Assembly: GCA_001414345.1 (NCBI GenBank)
Contig: LLCB01000059.1
Span: 124,001 to 188,000 of the forward strand
DNA: 64,000 nucleotides
Origin: Hymenoscyphus infarciens
Lineage: Eukaryota > Ascomycota > Leotiomycetes > Helotiales > Helotiaceae
Direction of reading: 5' to 3'
The translations under genes were made by a program, and so were the position numbers. Under the pieces are notes generated by a model. It did no database searches, was not told where the DNA came from, and worked only from the letters and a program-made list of their open reading frames with translations. Shown here in pieces: positions 1-11,215 of this stretch. Every line of letters begins with the position of its first letter. Within the stretch, counting starts at the first letter, position 1.

Positions 1-158
1 CGGCAGTTCTAGTTCTTGAACTGTCTTGACTGTCCCAAAAGCGTTCCAATTGTTCTAATCTTCTAGGACAATTACTTAAATTGCCCAAGGAAGTCAGAGC
101 AAAGGATGGTACGAACCAGATGTGTTTACTGCCGCTGTTTCTGTCCAACGCGAAATTG
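1..158. mobile_element. Right-end remnant of a short MITE-like element (copy A)
   Basis: This is the right part of a roughly 230 bp non-autonomous element seen four more times in the window (near 13.3, 52.9, 54.5 and 57.0 kb). It holds the family's internal units with 'gttcca' and 'ctaggacaatt' and ends in a terminal 'tttactgccgct' followed by a diverged 'gtccaacgcga'. The left half lies before the window start. Confidence 0.6.
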
Positions 159-667
159 CCCGAGAAGAAAGGTAACTCGCTTAAAGACTCAACTAACCTT
201 CGAAAGTAACATTGAAATCGATGGGGTTCCTTGAAAATCGCCCTTTTTATTTTTAATGTGACTGTTGATATGTTGGCAGAAGTATCCACACCATTCCCTA
301 GCCAATAACAGACATGAAAGACTGCGTGATTCGACATCGGGCACTATTGGACCAAAACCACACGAAGCAGCCCAATGGTTTTCTCAGTCCTTGCACATCT
401 GCAATGAATTCTCACAGAATTGCTTGATACAGGCACAGTCCCGAGGAGGTGCTTCACCGCGTATCTCTAACCATGCTCTCTTTGCAATGGCGCATCTCAT
501 ACTCTAACAGGTTTGATACAGTGCATGTGAAGATGCAGAGGTATTCCTCCTCCCCACCATGGCCAGTCGTTCCAAAATCCAAAGCCACTCTGAAGTCTCC
601 CACAAAGAGGCCCTTGCAAAGTCCAATGAATTTACTATCCCGTTCATTCTGCTACAGCCTCAAAAGT
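159..667. other. Gene-free 3' flank of EAF7
   Basis: Ordinary base composition. Short open frames on the plus strand have no recognisable domain and overlap each other in different frames. I see no gene, RNA or repeat here beyond the element remnant to the left. Confidence 0.5.
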
Positions 668-1596
668 TTATCTCTTCCTTTTGCTCTTCCTCGGAGCAGC
701 CCCCTGAGTCTTTGAGAGTGTCCCAGATTTCGCTTTGGAAGTTGATTTACTCGTAGGCTTGGGATTAGGAGAAGATTCGCGATCCTCGTCCTCGTCTTCT
801 TCCTCTTCTCCCCCCTCCTCTGTCCCATCATCCTCATCCATCGTAGTATCTTTGCTCGGCGCCCTCTCACTACTCTCCGCCTTCACCCTCCCCATACTTC
901 TATTCGCACCCCTCCCCTTCCTCGTCGCCTTCCCCGTCGCAGCCGGGCTACTAGTCCTTGAAGTCCGTGGCTCATCCGTATCCTCCACCGTACTCGCCCG
1001 ATTCCTCGTCACCGTATCACCCCTCTTCCTCTTCCTGACCGGCGGCAAAGAAGGCGATCGCTCCATCCTGGGTGGCGAAGAGGAAGCTTCACTCGGATTT
1101 AATTTCCCTTTCAAAAACATCGCTTCCTCATATTCCTCCTCTGGGAGTTTAAATTCGAAGAATTTATCATCGCCGTCTTCGTAGTCGAAGGAGGTTTCTT
1201 GTTTATCGATGATGTCTAGATTATACATTGTTCGCAATTTTTCCCATATACCAGGAATGCGGGTGTGTTTTTCGATTGTGGGGTCGTAGCCGTGGTTGCG
1301 GAGGTGTTCTGATATTGCGATCATTCGGAAATGTTTGTGCATGCCTGGAGTTCCATTAGTACAGTTTCGCAGAAGGGGTTTGGAGTTTGCCCACCTGCTG
1401 GCTTCCATCGAATGATTCCTTTGAAAAGCGATGTCTCTTGCTCGTCGGTCCAAGGGTCCTTTAAGATATCGGAGGTAGGTTTGGGAGTCTCCTCGACTGG
1501 TTGCAGTTGTGGAGAGTCCACCATTACTGTATCATCATCTGCCACCGGTGTTGAGGCCGCCCTCGCGACGCCTTTCCCTTTCTTTTTCGGAGGCAT
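668..1596 (-). CDS. EAF7: Eaf7/MRGBP-type subunit of the NuA4 histone acetyltransferase (CT20 family)
   Basis: Two exons on the minus strand, 1596-1395 and 1344-668, joined across a 50 bp intron (1394-1345, GTGGGC..CCAG, with an ACTAAT-like branch site). The product is 292 residues. After a basic N-terminus (MPPKKKGKG) comes the CT20 core at about residues 45-125: a WTDEQE segment, a 'GIIRWKPAGMHKHFRM' stretch that is only continuous once the intron is removed, and 'HTRIPGIWEKL'. The C-terminal half is low-complexity, with Lys/Arg-rich and acidic (EEEEDEDED) tracts and a basic KSKRKR end, as usual for nuclear NuA4 subunits. Family knowledge: Eaf7 bridges Eaf5/Eaf3 in NuA4 and acts at chromatin. 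A decayed transposon begins about 195 bp upstream of the start codon, so the promoter is short or overlaps it. Confidence 0.88.
1345..1394 (-). other. EAF7 intron
   Basis: 50 bp, GT..AG. Removing it joins 'IRWKPAG' to 'MHKHFRM', restoring the conserved CT20 core. Phase 1. Confidence 0.85.
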
Positions 1597-2028
1597 CCTG
1601 CAAGCATTATCTAGCTATCAATAGAGTGGAGGGACGAGAAGCTTCAAAAGCGTCATGGCTACTGGCGCCTAATATGTGAGGCATTCGATTTATGGGTCCA
1701 TCATGTGATGCCCATTTTGAGTGAGGGTTTTGAATTGGTTTCTTTTGTAGTTGGATTGAGATCGGACTAGAATAAGGTTGCTCCATCTGGGATGCGAAGA
1801 CTCAACACCTGTACGCGGTGCATCCTACGAACCTCTAGCAGTCCTACTTCGTCTCTAGGACTGTCTATAGAGCTAAGTTTAAGTTAAAAAAGCAATATAG
1901 TAATACCTCTTTTTACAACTATCAGAGTTTTAGGCCTCTTAACCTTCTATAAAGAAGCTATATCATATATAGTAATATACTAGATATTAGCAAAAAAGAC
2001 CTATATAGCTTATTTATATAATAGTAGT

Positions 2029-2339
2029 TATAATAGTACGAAATATATATAACTATAGAAGAGGTATATAGGAGTACGTTTAGTAGAATAACGTATATAA
2101 ATACTAGGCTCTAATATAGAAGAAAAGGAAAAACTATCTCTCTTCTACTCTAGAAGTAGGCTGCTATATATAAGAGGTTCGGACTAAAAGGTCTAAAACC
2201 GACTAACGTTATACGTCGGCTAATATAAAAGCCTAAACCTACGTAACCTTTCTAAAATAGATAATATAAGATAATAACTACTAAAACCTTATATATAGTA
2301 GGTACTTCTAGCTATCTAGGATAATAGTATACTATTATA
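2029..2339 (-). repeat. LTR of the 2.0-6.0 kb element (left copy)
   Basis: 311 bp, near-identical to 5685-5995. Ends read TA..TA where TG..CA is expected, as RIP would cause. Confidence 0.88.
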
Positions 2340-2595
2340 TCTCTCTCTCTTAAAAAAGACTTATTCTAAGTCTTTTATCTCTTATTATTTAGAGTTCAGA
2401 GTTGAATTAGAATAGTATAAGTGTTATAATATTTGTTATATTTATTAATTTTATTATAAGCGAGAAGATTAGAGTCTGAATCGTAGCTAACCTAGTTCGT
2501 AGATACTTACTAAAGAGACTTCGTTTCTAATTCTTTAATATTAAAATAAGTATTCACGTTCGCTAAAAGAGTATAGTCTAATCTATCTAGAAGGT

Positions 2596-2683
2596 TAGAA
2601 AAAGTTTAAAGTAAAAATTAGAAAAAGTTTAAAGTAGAAAAAGTTTAAAGTAGAAAAAGTTTAAAGTAGAAAAAGTTTAAAGT
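2596..2683. repeat. Short tandem array, about 17 bp unit
   Basis: Five imperfect copies of an 'agaaaaagtttaaagt' unit inside the LTR element. Confidence 0.8.
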
Positions 2684-3149
2684 CGAGTTAGAAGCGAATA
2701 TCGAGAGATAATATTATAGATAATAGTAATAACTTAGTTAAGAGCTTACTTTAAGAGTATACTAATTCGTATCCGATTCGAATTTAAATAAAAAGGACTT
2801 CTAGTCTAGCTAGAAGTAAAAAGAAAGTAAGACTTTAATTAGAGTTAGTAGAGTTTTAAGTAGTTAAAAGCGAAGTTATTACTAAAGTTATCTTACTATC
2901 TAAAGTTTAGAATAATTAAGAAGCTATTTCCGCTAGTTAAAAGCGTTTAATACTAAAGTTATTATATTATCTAAGTTACTAGAGATAATAAAAGAGATAG
3001 TTTTAGCTAGTTAAAAGAGTTATTATAGAATTTGAAAATGCTATCTAATATTTAGAATAATAAAAGAAGAGACAGTTTTAGATACGATAGTATCTAAATT
3101 CAGATATAGATATATAGTTATATAAAACTGTATTATTTAGGCTTATAGG

Positions 3150-3317
3150 TATAATAGCCTAGTTCTGGTTTCAGACCTGTCACGTGACTCTTTCACCGCC
3201 TAGCAGAATCCTATATATTAGCATCGTTTAGAGCTATCTTCGCTCTTTACCTTTAGTTTTCGTATTAATAACTATAAATAGACTACTTCTCTACTCTACT
3301 CTTATCTTATTATTATA
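3150..3317 (+). repeat. 5' LTR of the nested 1.24 kb element
   Basis: 168 bp, starts TATAATAGCC and ends CTTATTATTATA. Matches 4230-4389. Confidence 0.85.
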
Positions 3318-4229
3318 TTAAACTAAAGGTCACTCTTCTTATTAGGCTTCTTAACCTTACTTCTATTCTAGTCTCTCTACCGTCGACTCTATAACTCTCT
3401 TTTTTTAAACAGCTTCTAAATACCTATATATACGCTCTAAGACTCCCTTTTCAAACGGCTCCTAGATAACTACGTATATACTCTACGATACTACGACTTC
3501 GGTCCTCTTTATAGTATTAAACCCTTTTAAATAGTTTCCTAGACCTCTTACTAGCGACCTCTAAATTAATACTAAGCTTAAGACCTCTCTCTAGTATCTT
3601 CGGATCCCCTCCTTCTAGTATCTTTTAGATCTCTCTCTCTTTTAGCGTCTACGGACCTCTCTCTTCTCTCTCTCTTTAAATAGCTAGTATCTAACTATAA
3701 ACCGATAATAGACTCTAATATCATACGCTAGATATATAAATTTAGCTCTCTAATTAAAAAGAAATATTAATATACTCGTATAATCGACGCTTTAATAAGA
3801 CAGCTTATCTAGCTCGTTATTAGTTAATCTAAGCCTCTTACTATTAAGGAGCTCTATACTCTAACGAGAGTAGCCTTTTAAGTAGACCTTCTTACTTTCA
3901 GCTATATTGTTTTCTAATAACTCTCGAAGCCTTCTCCTCCTCCTCCTAATATTACAAAAGCTCTCAAAGCCTATACTTTAGTAATAGATAAAGTTGTAGA
4001 AGTATACGCTAGTCGCTTAGTAGATTATATAGATTAGTATTAGAGAGAGAACATAGAGCGTTTTAAGCAACTTAGCGTATAGCTAATATCTTACTACTCT
4101 TATAGAGCTAGTATCTTACGACTACCTTAGTAGAAGAAAGAGTATAGACTAGAACTAGTAGATATATAGATATATAAGTATACGAGTTTCTATAAAGCTC
4201 GAGAGCGAGCTCTACTAAAGAGAGAGAAA

Positions 4230-4389
4230 TATAACAGCCTAGTTCTAGTTTTAGACCTATTACGTAACTCTTTCACTACCTAGTAGAATCCTATATATTA
4301 GCATCGTTTAGAGCTATCTTTGCTCTTTACCTTTAGTTTTCGCGTTAATAACTACGAATAGACTACTCTACTCCTGCCTTATTATTATA
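4230..4389 (+). repeat. 3' LTR of the nested 1.24 kb element
   Basis: 160 bp, starts TATAACAGCC. Preceded by the polypurine run and followed by the ATAGG duplication. Confidence 0.85.
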
Positions 4390-5684
4390 ATAGGCCGCTT
4401 TATTCTCTTTAGAGTACTTAAAGACTTATTTATCTTCCGATTTTAAAGAAGAGTTACTATTATATTATAGAGAGCTTAGAGCTAGATAGAGAGGTATTCT
4501 AAACTGAAATACTAATATCGAATAATTTCGTCGTTTCTAAATATTTAGTGCTTTAGTATCTCTCCTTATCTAGGGTTGTAATTCTAGCGTCTTTTAAGTA
4601 TAATAGACGTGTTTTAGAGCTAAGGTATATCTTATATATAGAAGAACTATTCCTATTCTCTCTAAGTATAGCTGTATTTAAAAAGCAAACGTTTCTTTAG
4701 TATAATCTTATTCTAATTCCACTTCTATCTCTTTTAACTTATATCTCTTTTAACCTTTATACTAGCGAGGACTTAGTCTATAACCGTAGTCTTTTTAAAT
4801 GTTCGCTAGTAGAGGTTTAAGAGAAGTTTAGAGTAGAGTTAGATAATATTCGGTTAGGATTAATAAAGATAGCGATAACTTAGCTAAGAGCTCGCTTCTA
4901 AGTTTTATTCTAATAGAAAGCGTATTTTAACTAATTCGTATCCGATTCGAGAGTTAGAAAGTAGTAGAAAGGTATTAGAGGTAGTAGTATCTCTTAAGTA
5001 AAAGAGGTCTAAATTAGAGCTTTTTAAAAGTAAAGAAGAGTTCAAATAAGAGTTAGATTACTAAGAGTTTAGAGATAGGATTTAGTTATTAACTTCGAAG
5101 TTTACTTATAATTTTGTCCTCTATCTCTTAGCTAATCGATCGTTTTATTCTTTGTTTTTATACTACTATCTCGTCTATATATTATCTATATATTATTCGA
5201 ATTTAGAAAGGTTATCTCTTTAGAAGCTAAGCTCTTATTATTTCAGCGTGCGATTACGGTTTAAAGAGAGTTTAAAGAGTCTTTTGAAAAGAGAGTAGCT
5301 CTAGAAGAGGGTTTAACGTCTTATAGCGGAATAGTCGATATAATATCGATTTAGAGAGAGAGAGGTTAAGGTTAGATTTAGAAGCCTTTGTAATAACTAT
5401 TATATATCGACTTATTTACTAATTCTAGAGTTATTAGGATTCTTAGGAATACTTAGTATATTCTAATCTCTTAATATATCTATAATACGATTTTTACTAG
5501 CTGTCTATATAGATACTAAGCTCTAGTGTTACTAGCTGTCTAGGTAGTCTCTGATTACTTAGCTATTTAAGATTATTCTTAGCGACTTATCTAATTCAAG
5601 CTTAAAACGAAAAAGGTACGCCGACGCGCTTAAAAAGAGATATTATTTATACTATTACTAGTAAAGAAGAGTTTTTCCTTTTTA

Positions 5685-5995
5685 TATAATAATACGAAAT
5701 ATATATAACTATAGAAGAGGTATATAGGAGTATATTTAGTAGAATAACGTATATAAATACTAGGCTCTAATATAGAAGAAAAGGAAAAACTATCCCTCTT
5801 CTACTCTAGAAGTAGGCTGCTATATATAAGAGATTTAGACTAAAAGGTTCGAAACCGACTAACGTTATACGTCGGCTAATATAAAAGCCCGAACCTACGT
5901 AACCTTTCTAAAACAGATAGTATAAGATAATAACTACTAAAACCTTATATATAGTAGATACTCCTAGCTATCTAGAATAATAGTATACTATTATA
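5685..5995 (-). repeat. LTR of the 2.0-6.0 kb element (right copy)
   Basis: 311 bp direct repeat of 2029-2339, followed directly by GTAGT. Confidence 0.88.
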
Positions 5996-6829
5996 GTAGT
6001 ATCTATAGACTACTAAAACGAACTAATCGAGAAAGCTTCTAAAGCTAATTCTATATATTCGCTAATACTAGAGGACTTCTACTTTAGATATACTACGGAA
6101 TTATATATAACTCTAAGAAGGTAAGAGCTATATACTAACCTAAGATTAGAGGTAATACCTATAATAGTTATTCTATATAGTTAGTATATATTATATTCGA
6201 GTTAAGAGAATTACTAGAAGAGGTAAAAGACTCTTAGTAATAGTAATAGAGTAATTAGAAAAGGCCTAAGTAATATAAACAAGAGTATAGAACTAGAGAA
6301 GTTTTTATAACTAGAGAATAGATTCTCTACTATTTATAATCGTCGTATATAGATATTTAAAGTATATTTAGTAGTATATTAAATAAAGTAGTATAAATAC
6401 CTCTAGAGAGGTATAGAACTATAGAGTAGAGGAATAGAGAATAGAACTAGAAGACTTAGATTAGAGATATATTAAAAGATAGTTTTATATAAGATAGTAT
6501 ACTAGAAGACGATTATTATTAGTCTTATATAGAGAAGAGCTAACTAAGCTCTTATAAGAGCTATTATAAAGAACTAAATCAGTTGTCTATAAAAATAACT
6601 AAAACATTAAATTTAAATTAAAATAAGAGAAATAGAAGAAGATACTAAGCTATTACTAGGATATAAAGCCGGGTACGTAGAGGTATATATATAGTAGGCC
6701 TAGTAATAAGCATTCTAAGAAGTATATAAGCTACTTTTAGATAAAACCCTGTAAATAAGTGCGTCTACATAGCGCTAGTCTAGGCAGCTAAAAAGACTAT
6801 TTGAATACAAAAAAAAAACAAAAAAAAGC

Positions 6830-7458
6830 TTTTATAGCCATTGCTGAGATTAGTTTCGGGGTGTTGCAGGAAGGATTTAGAATTGGGCTAAGTTTTCCTA
6901 TCCGAGTTGCCTTCCCCTGAAGCGATGTCGGTCGCAAAATTCAAGGTGGTTCTTGTCTTGGTTTTGGCTTGCGGTGGATTGAAAAGCAGTTTATTCGATT
7001 AAGTATATTCAGGACAGTTGTTACTAGAACGAGAGTTTATTATCTATCGCGGCGTTCAGCTTCCAGATTCTCCTCGCCCGAGGTACCCTTGTGATTCTTT
7101 GAGTGCATATTATTCAAGTGCCTACGTCGACAGATCAGACTCAAGGATAAGTATTTTTCTAAGCCTCTGTATAAAGTTATTGTAAACTAAAATTAGTGAA
7201 CTCTATCAAATCCTTAAATAACAAAGCAACAGGGGTGAAGCATCTTTCCTGTGAAAACCCCAGAAAAGACAAGCGAACCAGCAGCGCCGATGACGTTGGT
7301 ATCTCCACAGTTCCTCTGATCCAGCCCTGGGCCAAGAAAACCCTCAACCTTGAACAAGCAGCGACCATTTGTTCTTTGAAACAGAAAAACCTTCTTCCTG
7401 AAAATCCCTTCTTATCTTCATTCCGAATTACAGAGTGTAGAGAGGAAAGGAAAGGAAT
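6830..7458. promoter_or_regulatory. Upstream region of the PTEN gene
   Basis: Return to ordinary composition after the A-rich tail of repeat R. Small open frames on both strands overlap and have no domain. It presumably holds the promoter and leader of the phosphatase gene; I see no specific site. Confidence 0.4.
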
Positions 7459-9481
7459 ATGGCTTCTATTTTGCGACAGATTGTTGCGGGACCTAGGTCG
7501 AGACATCCTGAAGCGGGGTTGGATTTGTGTTACGGTACGTTACTTTTCCTATTCGCTTGGGGCTTTTGCTGGCATATTGGCTCTCCCGTGCTGGTATAGA
7601 GCTTCTGGTATAAGTTTAGCTTTCTCATACTGATTCTTTGCCTACAGTAACGGATCAAATCATCGCAACCTCCGGTCCCTCAGGAACCTACCCTCAACGG
7701 GCGTACCGAAACCCCCTCCACCAACTCGTCAAATTCCTAGATTACAAACACGGAGAAGAATGGGCCATCTGGGAGTTTCGCGCAGAAGGAACAGGATATC
7801 CAGATAGTGAAGTTTACGGGAGAGTATGGCATTACCCATGGCCGGATCATCACCCTCCTCCTTTCAGACTGGTGCCGATGATCATGGGGGGTATGAGAAA
7901 TTGGTTGAATGAAGAGGGAAAGGACGGAAAGCAAAGGGTTGTGGTTGTGCATTGCAAGGCTGGGAAAGGCCGAAGTGGTACGATGGCTTGTTCGTATCTG
8001 ATTTCGGAGTGTGGGTGGGATGCTGCTGAGGCTCTGGCGAGGTTTACAGAGAGGAGGATGAGGCCTGGTTTTGGACAGGGTGTTTCGATACCGAGTCAGT
8101 TGAGGTGGGTGGGGTACGTGGAACGGTGGGCGAAATCGAATAAGATATATGTCGAGAGGCAGATTGAGATTATGGAGGTTCAGGTTTGGGGACTGAGGGA
8201 TGGGGTGAAGGTTCAGGTGGAGGGTTATGTGGATGAGGGAAAGACGATAAAGCTTTTCCACGTTTTCACCAAAAAGGAGAGAGTTATTGTGGAGGGAAAT
8301 GCTCCTGGGGGTGGAGGAGTAAAGGACATGATTTCTGATATGGCGGGATTCCAAAACGAGGCCAAGATTGGAAAGTCAAAAACCAGTACTCAGATGGATC
8401 TGGATGATATCAAGAAGCCTACCTCCACCAAGACTACGCCGCCCCAAGTCGATGGCTCAAGCACTAGCACCATGCCTACACCCTGGAAGAGTAACGAGAA
8501 ACTCAACCCACCGGAAAAGAAGGAGAGCACCACTTCCGTCGACTCAACTGGTTCTGAATCTGGAGGCAACGCAGTCATGTTCAAACCCTCAACTCGTGTT
8601 ATCTTACCTACCTCCGATATTAACATCGATTTCGAGAGAAGAAATAAGGCATCTATGGGATGGACAATGGTTACTGCGGTAGCACACGTATGGTTCAACA
8701 CATATTTCGAAGGTCGTGGTCCAGAACAAAACGGCAAGCCTGACGAAAACGGGGTTTTCGAAATCGAATGGGATAAAATGGATGGTATCAAGGGAAGCAG
8801 TAGAAAAGGAACAAGAGCTTTCGATAAACTGGCCGTGGTTTGGAAAGTATACACTCCACCCGGACAAGAAGTCAAGGAAGAAGAGATTCACGAACCCGGT
8901 ATCGATAGTCCGGTTCCCCAAATGGCTCCAGCGGATTGGAAGGGGGCCAATGAAACTTCCCCTGGACTTGGAAAAGATCTGGGATTGAGAACCGAGAGTC
9001 CTGCTAGTGCCGAAGTTAGCAAGGCAAGCAGCGAGAAAAGTGATGCCAACGGAGAAAGTGATTCAGAAGAAGGCGTCAAAACATGTGGACCGAATGGAGA
9101 AGAAGTGGATGTCGACGTTGATGAATTACCATCGAAGAGGGATGTGGGTGTGAGTGCTTCAGATCCTACACTTCCAGCTGCGAACACCGGATTTGATACA
9201 GCCTCCTCGACTACTCCTCGGCGGGCGGCTACAACGAGCCAACAAGAGGGTGCGTGAGTTGCATCCCTTTTTACTTCTTTTTGAAACTGGAACTTAGCTA
9301 ATTGGCAACTAGTCATAACACCACCAAATCCCCAACAGACCTCTCGGAACTCATAGGAGGGGTTTCCAAAATCTCTACTGGGGACCTTCCAGGTGGCGTT
9401 CCACAGGAGGAGATGAAGAATCCTCACGAACATGGACTGGGTCATATACAGGCCGCGAAGAAGCTTGTGAATTCTTCGTAA
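7459..9481 (+). CDS. PTEN/TEP1-type phosphatidylinositol 3-phosphatase
   Basis: Three exons: 7459-7534, 7648-9249 and 9339-9481 (introns 7535-7647 and 9250-9338), 606 residues. The first exon supplies 'MASILRQIVAGPRSRHPEAG', and the join gives 'LDLCYVTDQIIATSGPSG', typical of the PTEN N-terminus. The P-loop HCKAGKGRSG has its cysteine near residue 126, almost where human PTEN has it, and the two lysines specific to PTEN-like lipid phosphatases are present. A WPDH segment lies upstream. Residues about 180-400 fit a diverged C2-like domain interrupted by a Ser/Thr/Pro-rich disordered stretch. The tail is acidic and low-complexity before the short third exon (ending AKKLVNSS). Family role: removes the 3-phosphate of PtdIns(3,4,5)P3 or related lipids at the membrane. 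It is the only gene in a 3 kb island between two AT-rich transposon blocks. Confidence 0.9.
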
Positions 9482-9785
9482 TGATAGTCCTATTTTGACC
9501 CTTTATTTCATTTTGGTGGTTGAATCAGGTTTCTGGGTTCTTGACGGGGAGATGAGCATTGTAGATGATATCAGCGTAGGCGTTGTTGCTCTTTAGGAGA
9601 GACATGAGAACTGAACTTTGTGGTTTTTGGGAGGGGGTTGTAGGATAGATTATCAGCTACGATGGAATGAAAACATGAGATATCTCCATTTTGGACTTTC
9701 AAACATATGACGACGGACCTGGAGTTTTGTTCATTGCACTAACCCTTTTTCTGGTTACTTTCTCTCACAGTGAGAGGTCACCTAA
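9482..9785. terminator. 3' flank of the PTEN gene
   Basis: About 300 bp of ordinary composition before the next AT-rich block. It probably contains the 3' UTR and poly(A) site. No specific signal can be assigned. Confidence 0.35.
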
Positions 9786-10605
9786 CCGGGTACGATTATT
9801 TAAGCCACGTTTTATAATTAGTAGAAGCTATGGATAAAGTGAGCCAGCTATAGTATCTCTCGCTCTACTAACTATGCAGCTATAACTCTATAGAGGAGTT
9901 ACTACAACTTTGTAACGTAATAACGTTTTATTTTTAATAATTAAATTAAGATATCTATAAAGATAATATATTATAATATATTATCTATTTTGGAAATTAT
10001 AAAGCGTTATTATTTACTAGAGTTAGAAGTAAATTAAGTTATACGTCTAATATAGTATATATATAGCTTTATTAACTATAGTATTATATTAGCGACTATA
10101 GTAATTTATAAGATTATAGTAGATTATAGAGTAGTTCTTATAAATAAGTTATACTAAGTCGTAGCTTAAATATTCGATTCTAGCTAACTAATCTCTTAAT
10201 ACTCTTATATCTTAACTCTACTAGCTACTATACTCTCTACTAGTCTTATATAACCTTAGGTATTTAGTATAGCCTTCTATCTCTATACTCTCTCTTAAGT
10301 CTATAATCTCTGATTTTATAAACCTAGAGAAGATAGTATTTTAGAGAAATAATATTAAACTATAGAACTAATAAGAAGAGTTAAAATTAATAAAGATCTA
10401 TTAGCTAAACACTCTAAGATAAAAAGTAGTCTAGTATAGAAAGCGAAGAGTATATTATATATAGTCTCTAGTAAAAGTAGATAAAATATTTTATAATCTC
10501 TAAAGCTAATTAATTTATATATAAATTATCTTATAAAGTATTTTATAATATATTAGTAGATACTCTTATAGTCTACTTATTACTACTAGAGACTATATTA
10601 TCTCT

Positions 10606-10825
10606 CTCTTCAGTTCGCTCTATAACTTATATATACTAGTAGAACGCGGTTTTACTCTTATATTTTTAGCTTTTATATAACTGAATAATTAAGTTATTAT
10701 TCTAGTCTTTATACTCGATTAAAATAAGTAACGTTTAGAATTATAATAATAATTTATTAATTACTTTATATATAAAAAGTTATATCTAAAAATAAAAAGT
10801 TTTATAAGCTAAGTCTTACTTCTAC
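10606..10825. repeat. Diverged direct repeat, first copy
   Basis: Starts near 'cagttcgctctataactta' and shares the 'agtagaacgcggtt' core and following order of motifs with 10978-11215, 372 bp downstream. Could be LTRs of a very short element or a duplicated stretch. Confidence 0.5.
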
Positions 10826-10977
10826 TACTTCTATTACTTCTACTACTACTTTTTATTCTTCTTTTTACTTAATATACTTTCTCTAGAATAGTAAAAGACT
10901 AATATAACTTCTAGTACTAAAAGAGTCTTAAAAGCTACTAAAAAAGCTCTTAGAAAGCAGGCTTCTTAAGTACGCTC

Positions 10978-11215
10978 TATCTCTTTAGTTCGTTATATAA
11001 CTTATATAATTTAGTAGAACGCGGTTCTAATCTTATTTATCTAGTTCTAACGCGACTAAATAATTAAACTATTATCTTATTCTTTAAACTCTACTAAATT
11101 ATATAATAATATAGAAAATTAATAATAATTTACTTATAATCTTATATTTAAAAAGCTCTACTAAAAAATAATTATTTTAGTATAAGTTAGCTTATAATAT
11201 AAGTATATAAGCTAA
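10978..11215. repeat. Diverged direct repeat, second copy
   Basis: Partner of 10606-10825, with the shared core 'agtagaacgcggtt'. Confidence 0.5.

Larger units (their letters stand above)
3150..4389 (+). mobile_element. TRIM-sized LTR element (1.24 kb) nested in the LTR element
   Basis: Direct LTRs 3150-3317 (168 bp) and 4230-4389 (160 bp) are flanked by a 5-bp duplication ATAGG (3145-3149 and 4390-4394). A purine run (AAAGAGAGAGAAA, about 4217-4229) precedes the right LTR, giving plus orientation, opposite to the host element. The 912 bp interior keeps a degraded plus-strand reading frame up to the right LTR, broken almost only by TAG where TGG would fit. I do not recognise the product. It has the size of a TRIM, but may be a deleted gag-only element. 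Confidence 0.8.
2029..5995 (-). mobile_element. Non-autonomous LTR retrotransposon (RIP-decayed), carrying a nested element
   Basis: Two direct LTRs of 311 bp each (2029-2339 and 5685-5995) are flanked by a 5-bp target duplication GTAGT (2024-2028 and 5996-6000). A purine run on the minus strand (AAGAGAGAGAGA, complement of about 2340-2352) abuts the left LTR. It looks like a polypurine tract and so sets transcription on the minus strand. Internal sequence, once the nested 1.24 kb element is removed, is only about 2.1 kb. I found no reverse-transcriptase motif in it. Its leader next to the right LTR resembles that of the 8.1 kb element at 37.5-45.6 kb, so it is probably a deletion derivative of that family. 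Confidence 0.85.
1790..6829 (+). mobile_element. Poly(A)-tailed repeat 'R', copy 1, split by an LTR element
   Basis: Segments 1790-2028 and 5996-6829 together match, in inverted orientation, the uninterrupted copy at about 19990-21044. Unit length is about 1.07 kb. It ends in an A-rich tail (about 6808-6828), so it probably moved as a non-LTR retroelement or retrocopy. Its 5' end can form two hairpins (1790-1825 and 1839-1863). The inner part is RIP-damaged and no protein family is recognisable. The insertion at 2028/5996 carries a GTAGT duplication. Confidence 0.7.

Noticed and set aside
735..1184. 149-codon plus-strand frame, Ser/Leu-rich
   Set aside because: Exact antisense of the low-complexity C-terminal half of EAF7.
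2596..2683. Possible CRISPR-like array
   Set aside because: Units are contiguous without unique spacers, inside a fungal retrotransposon.
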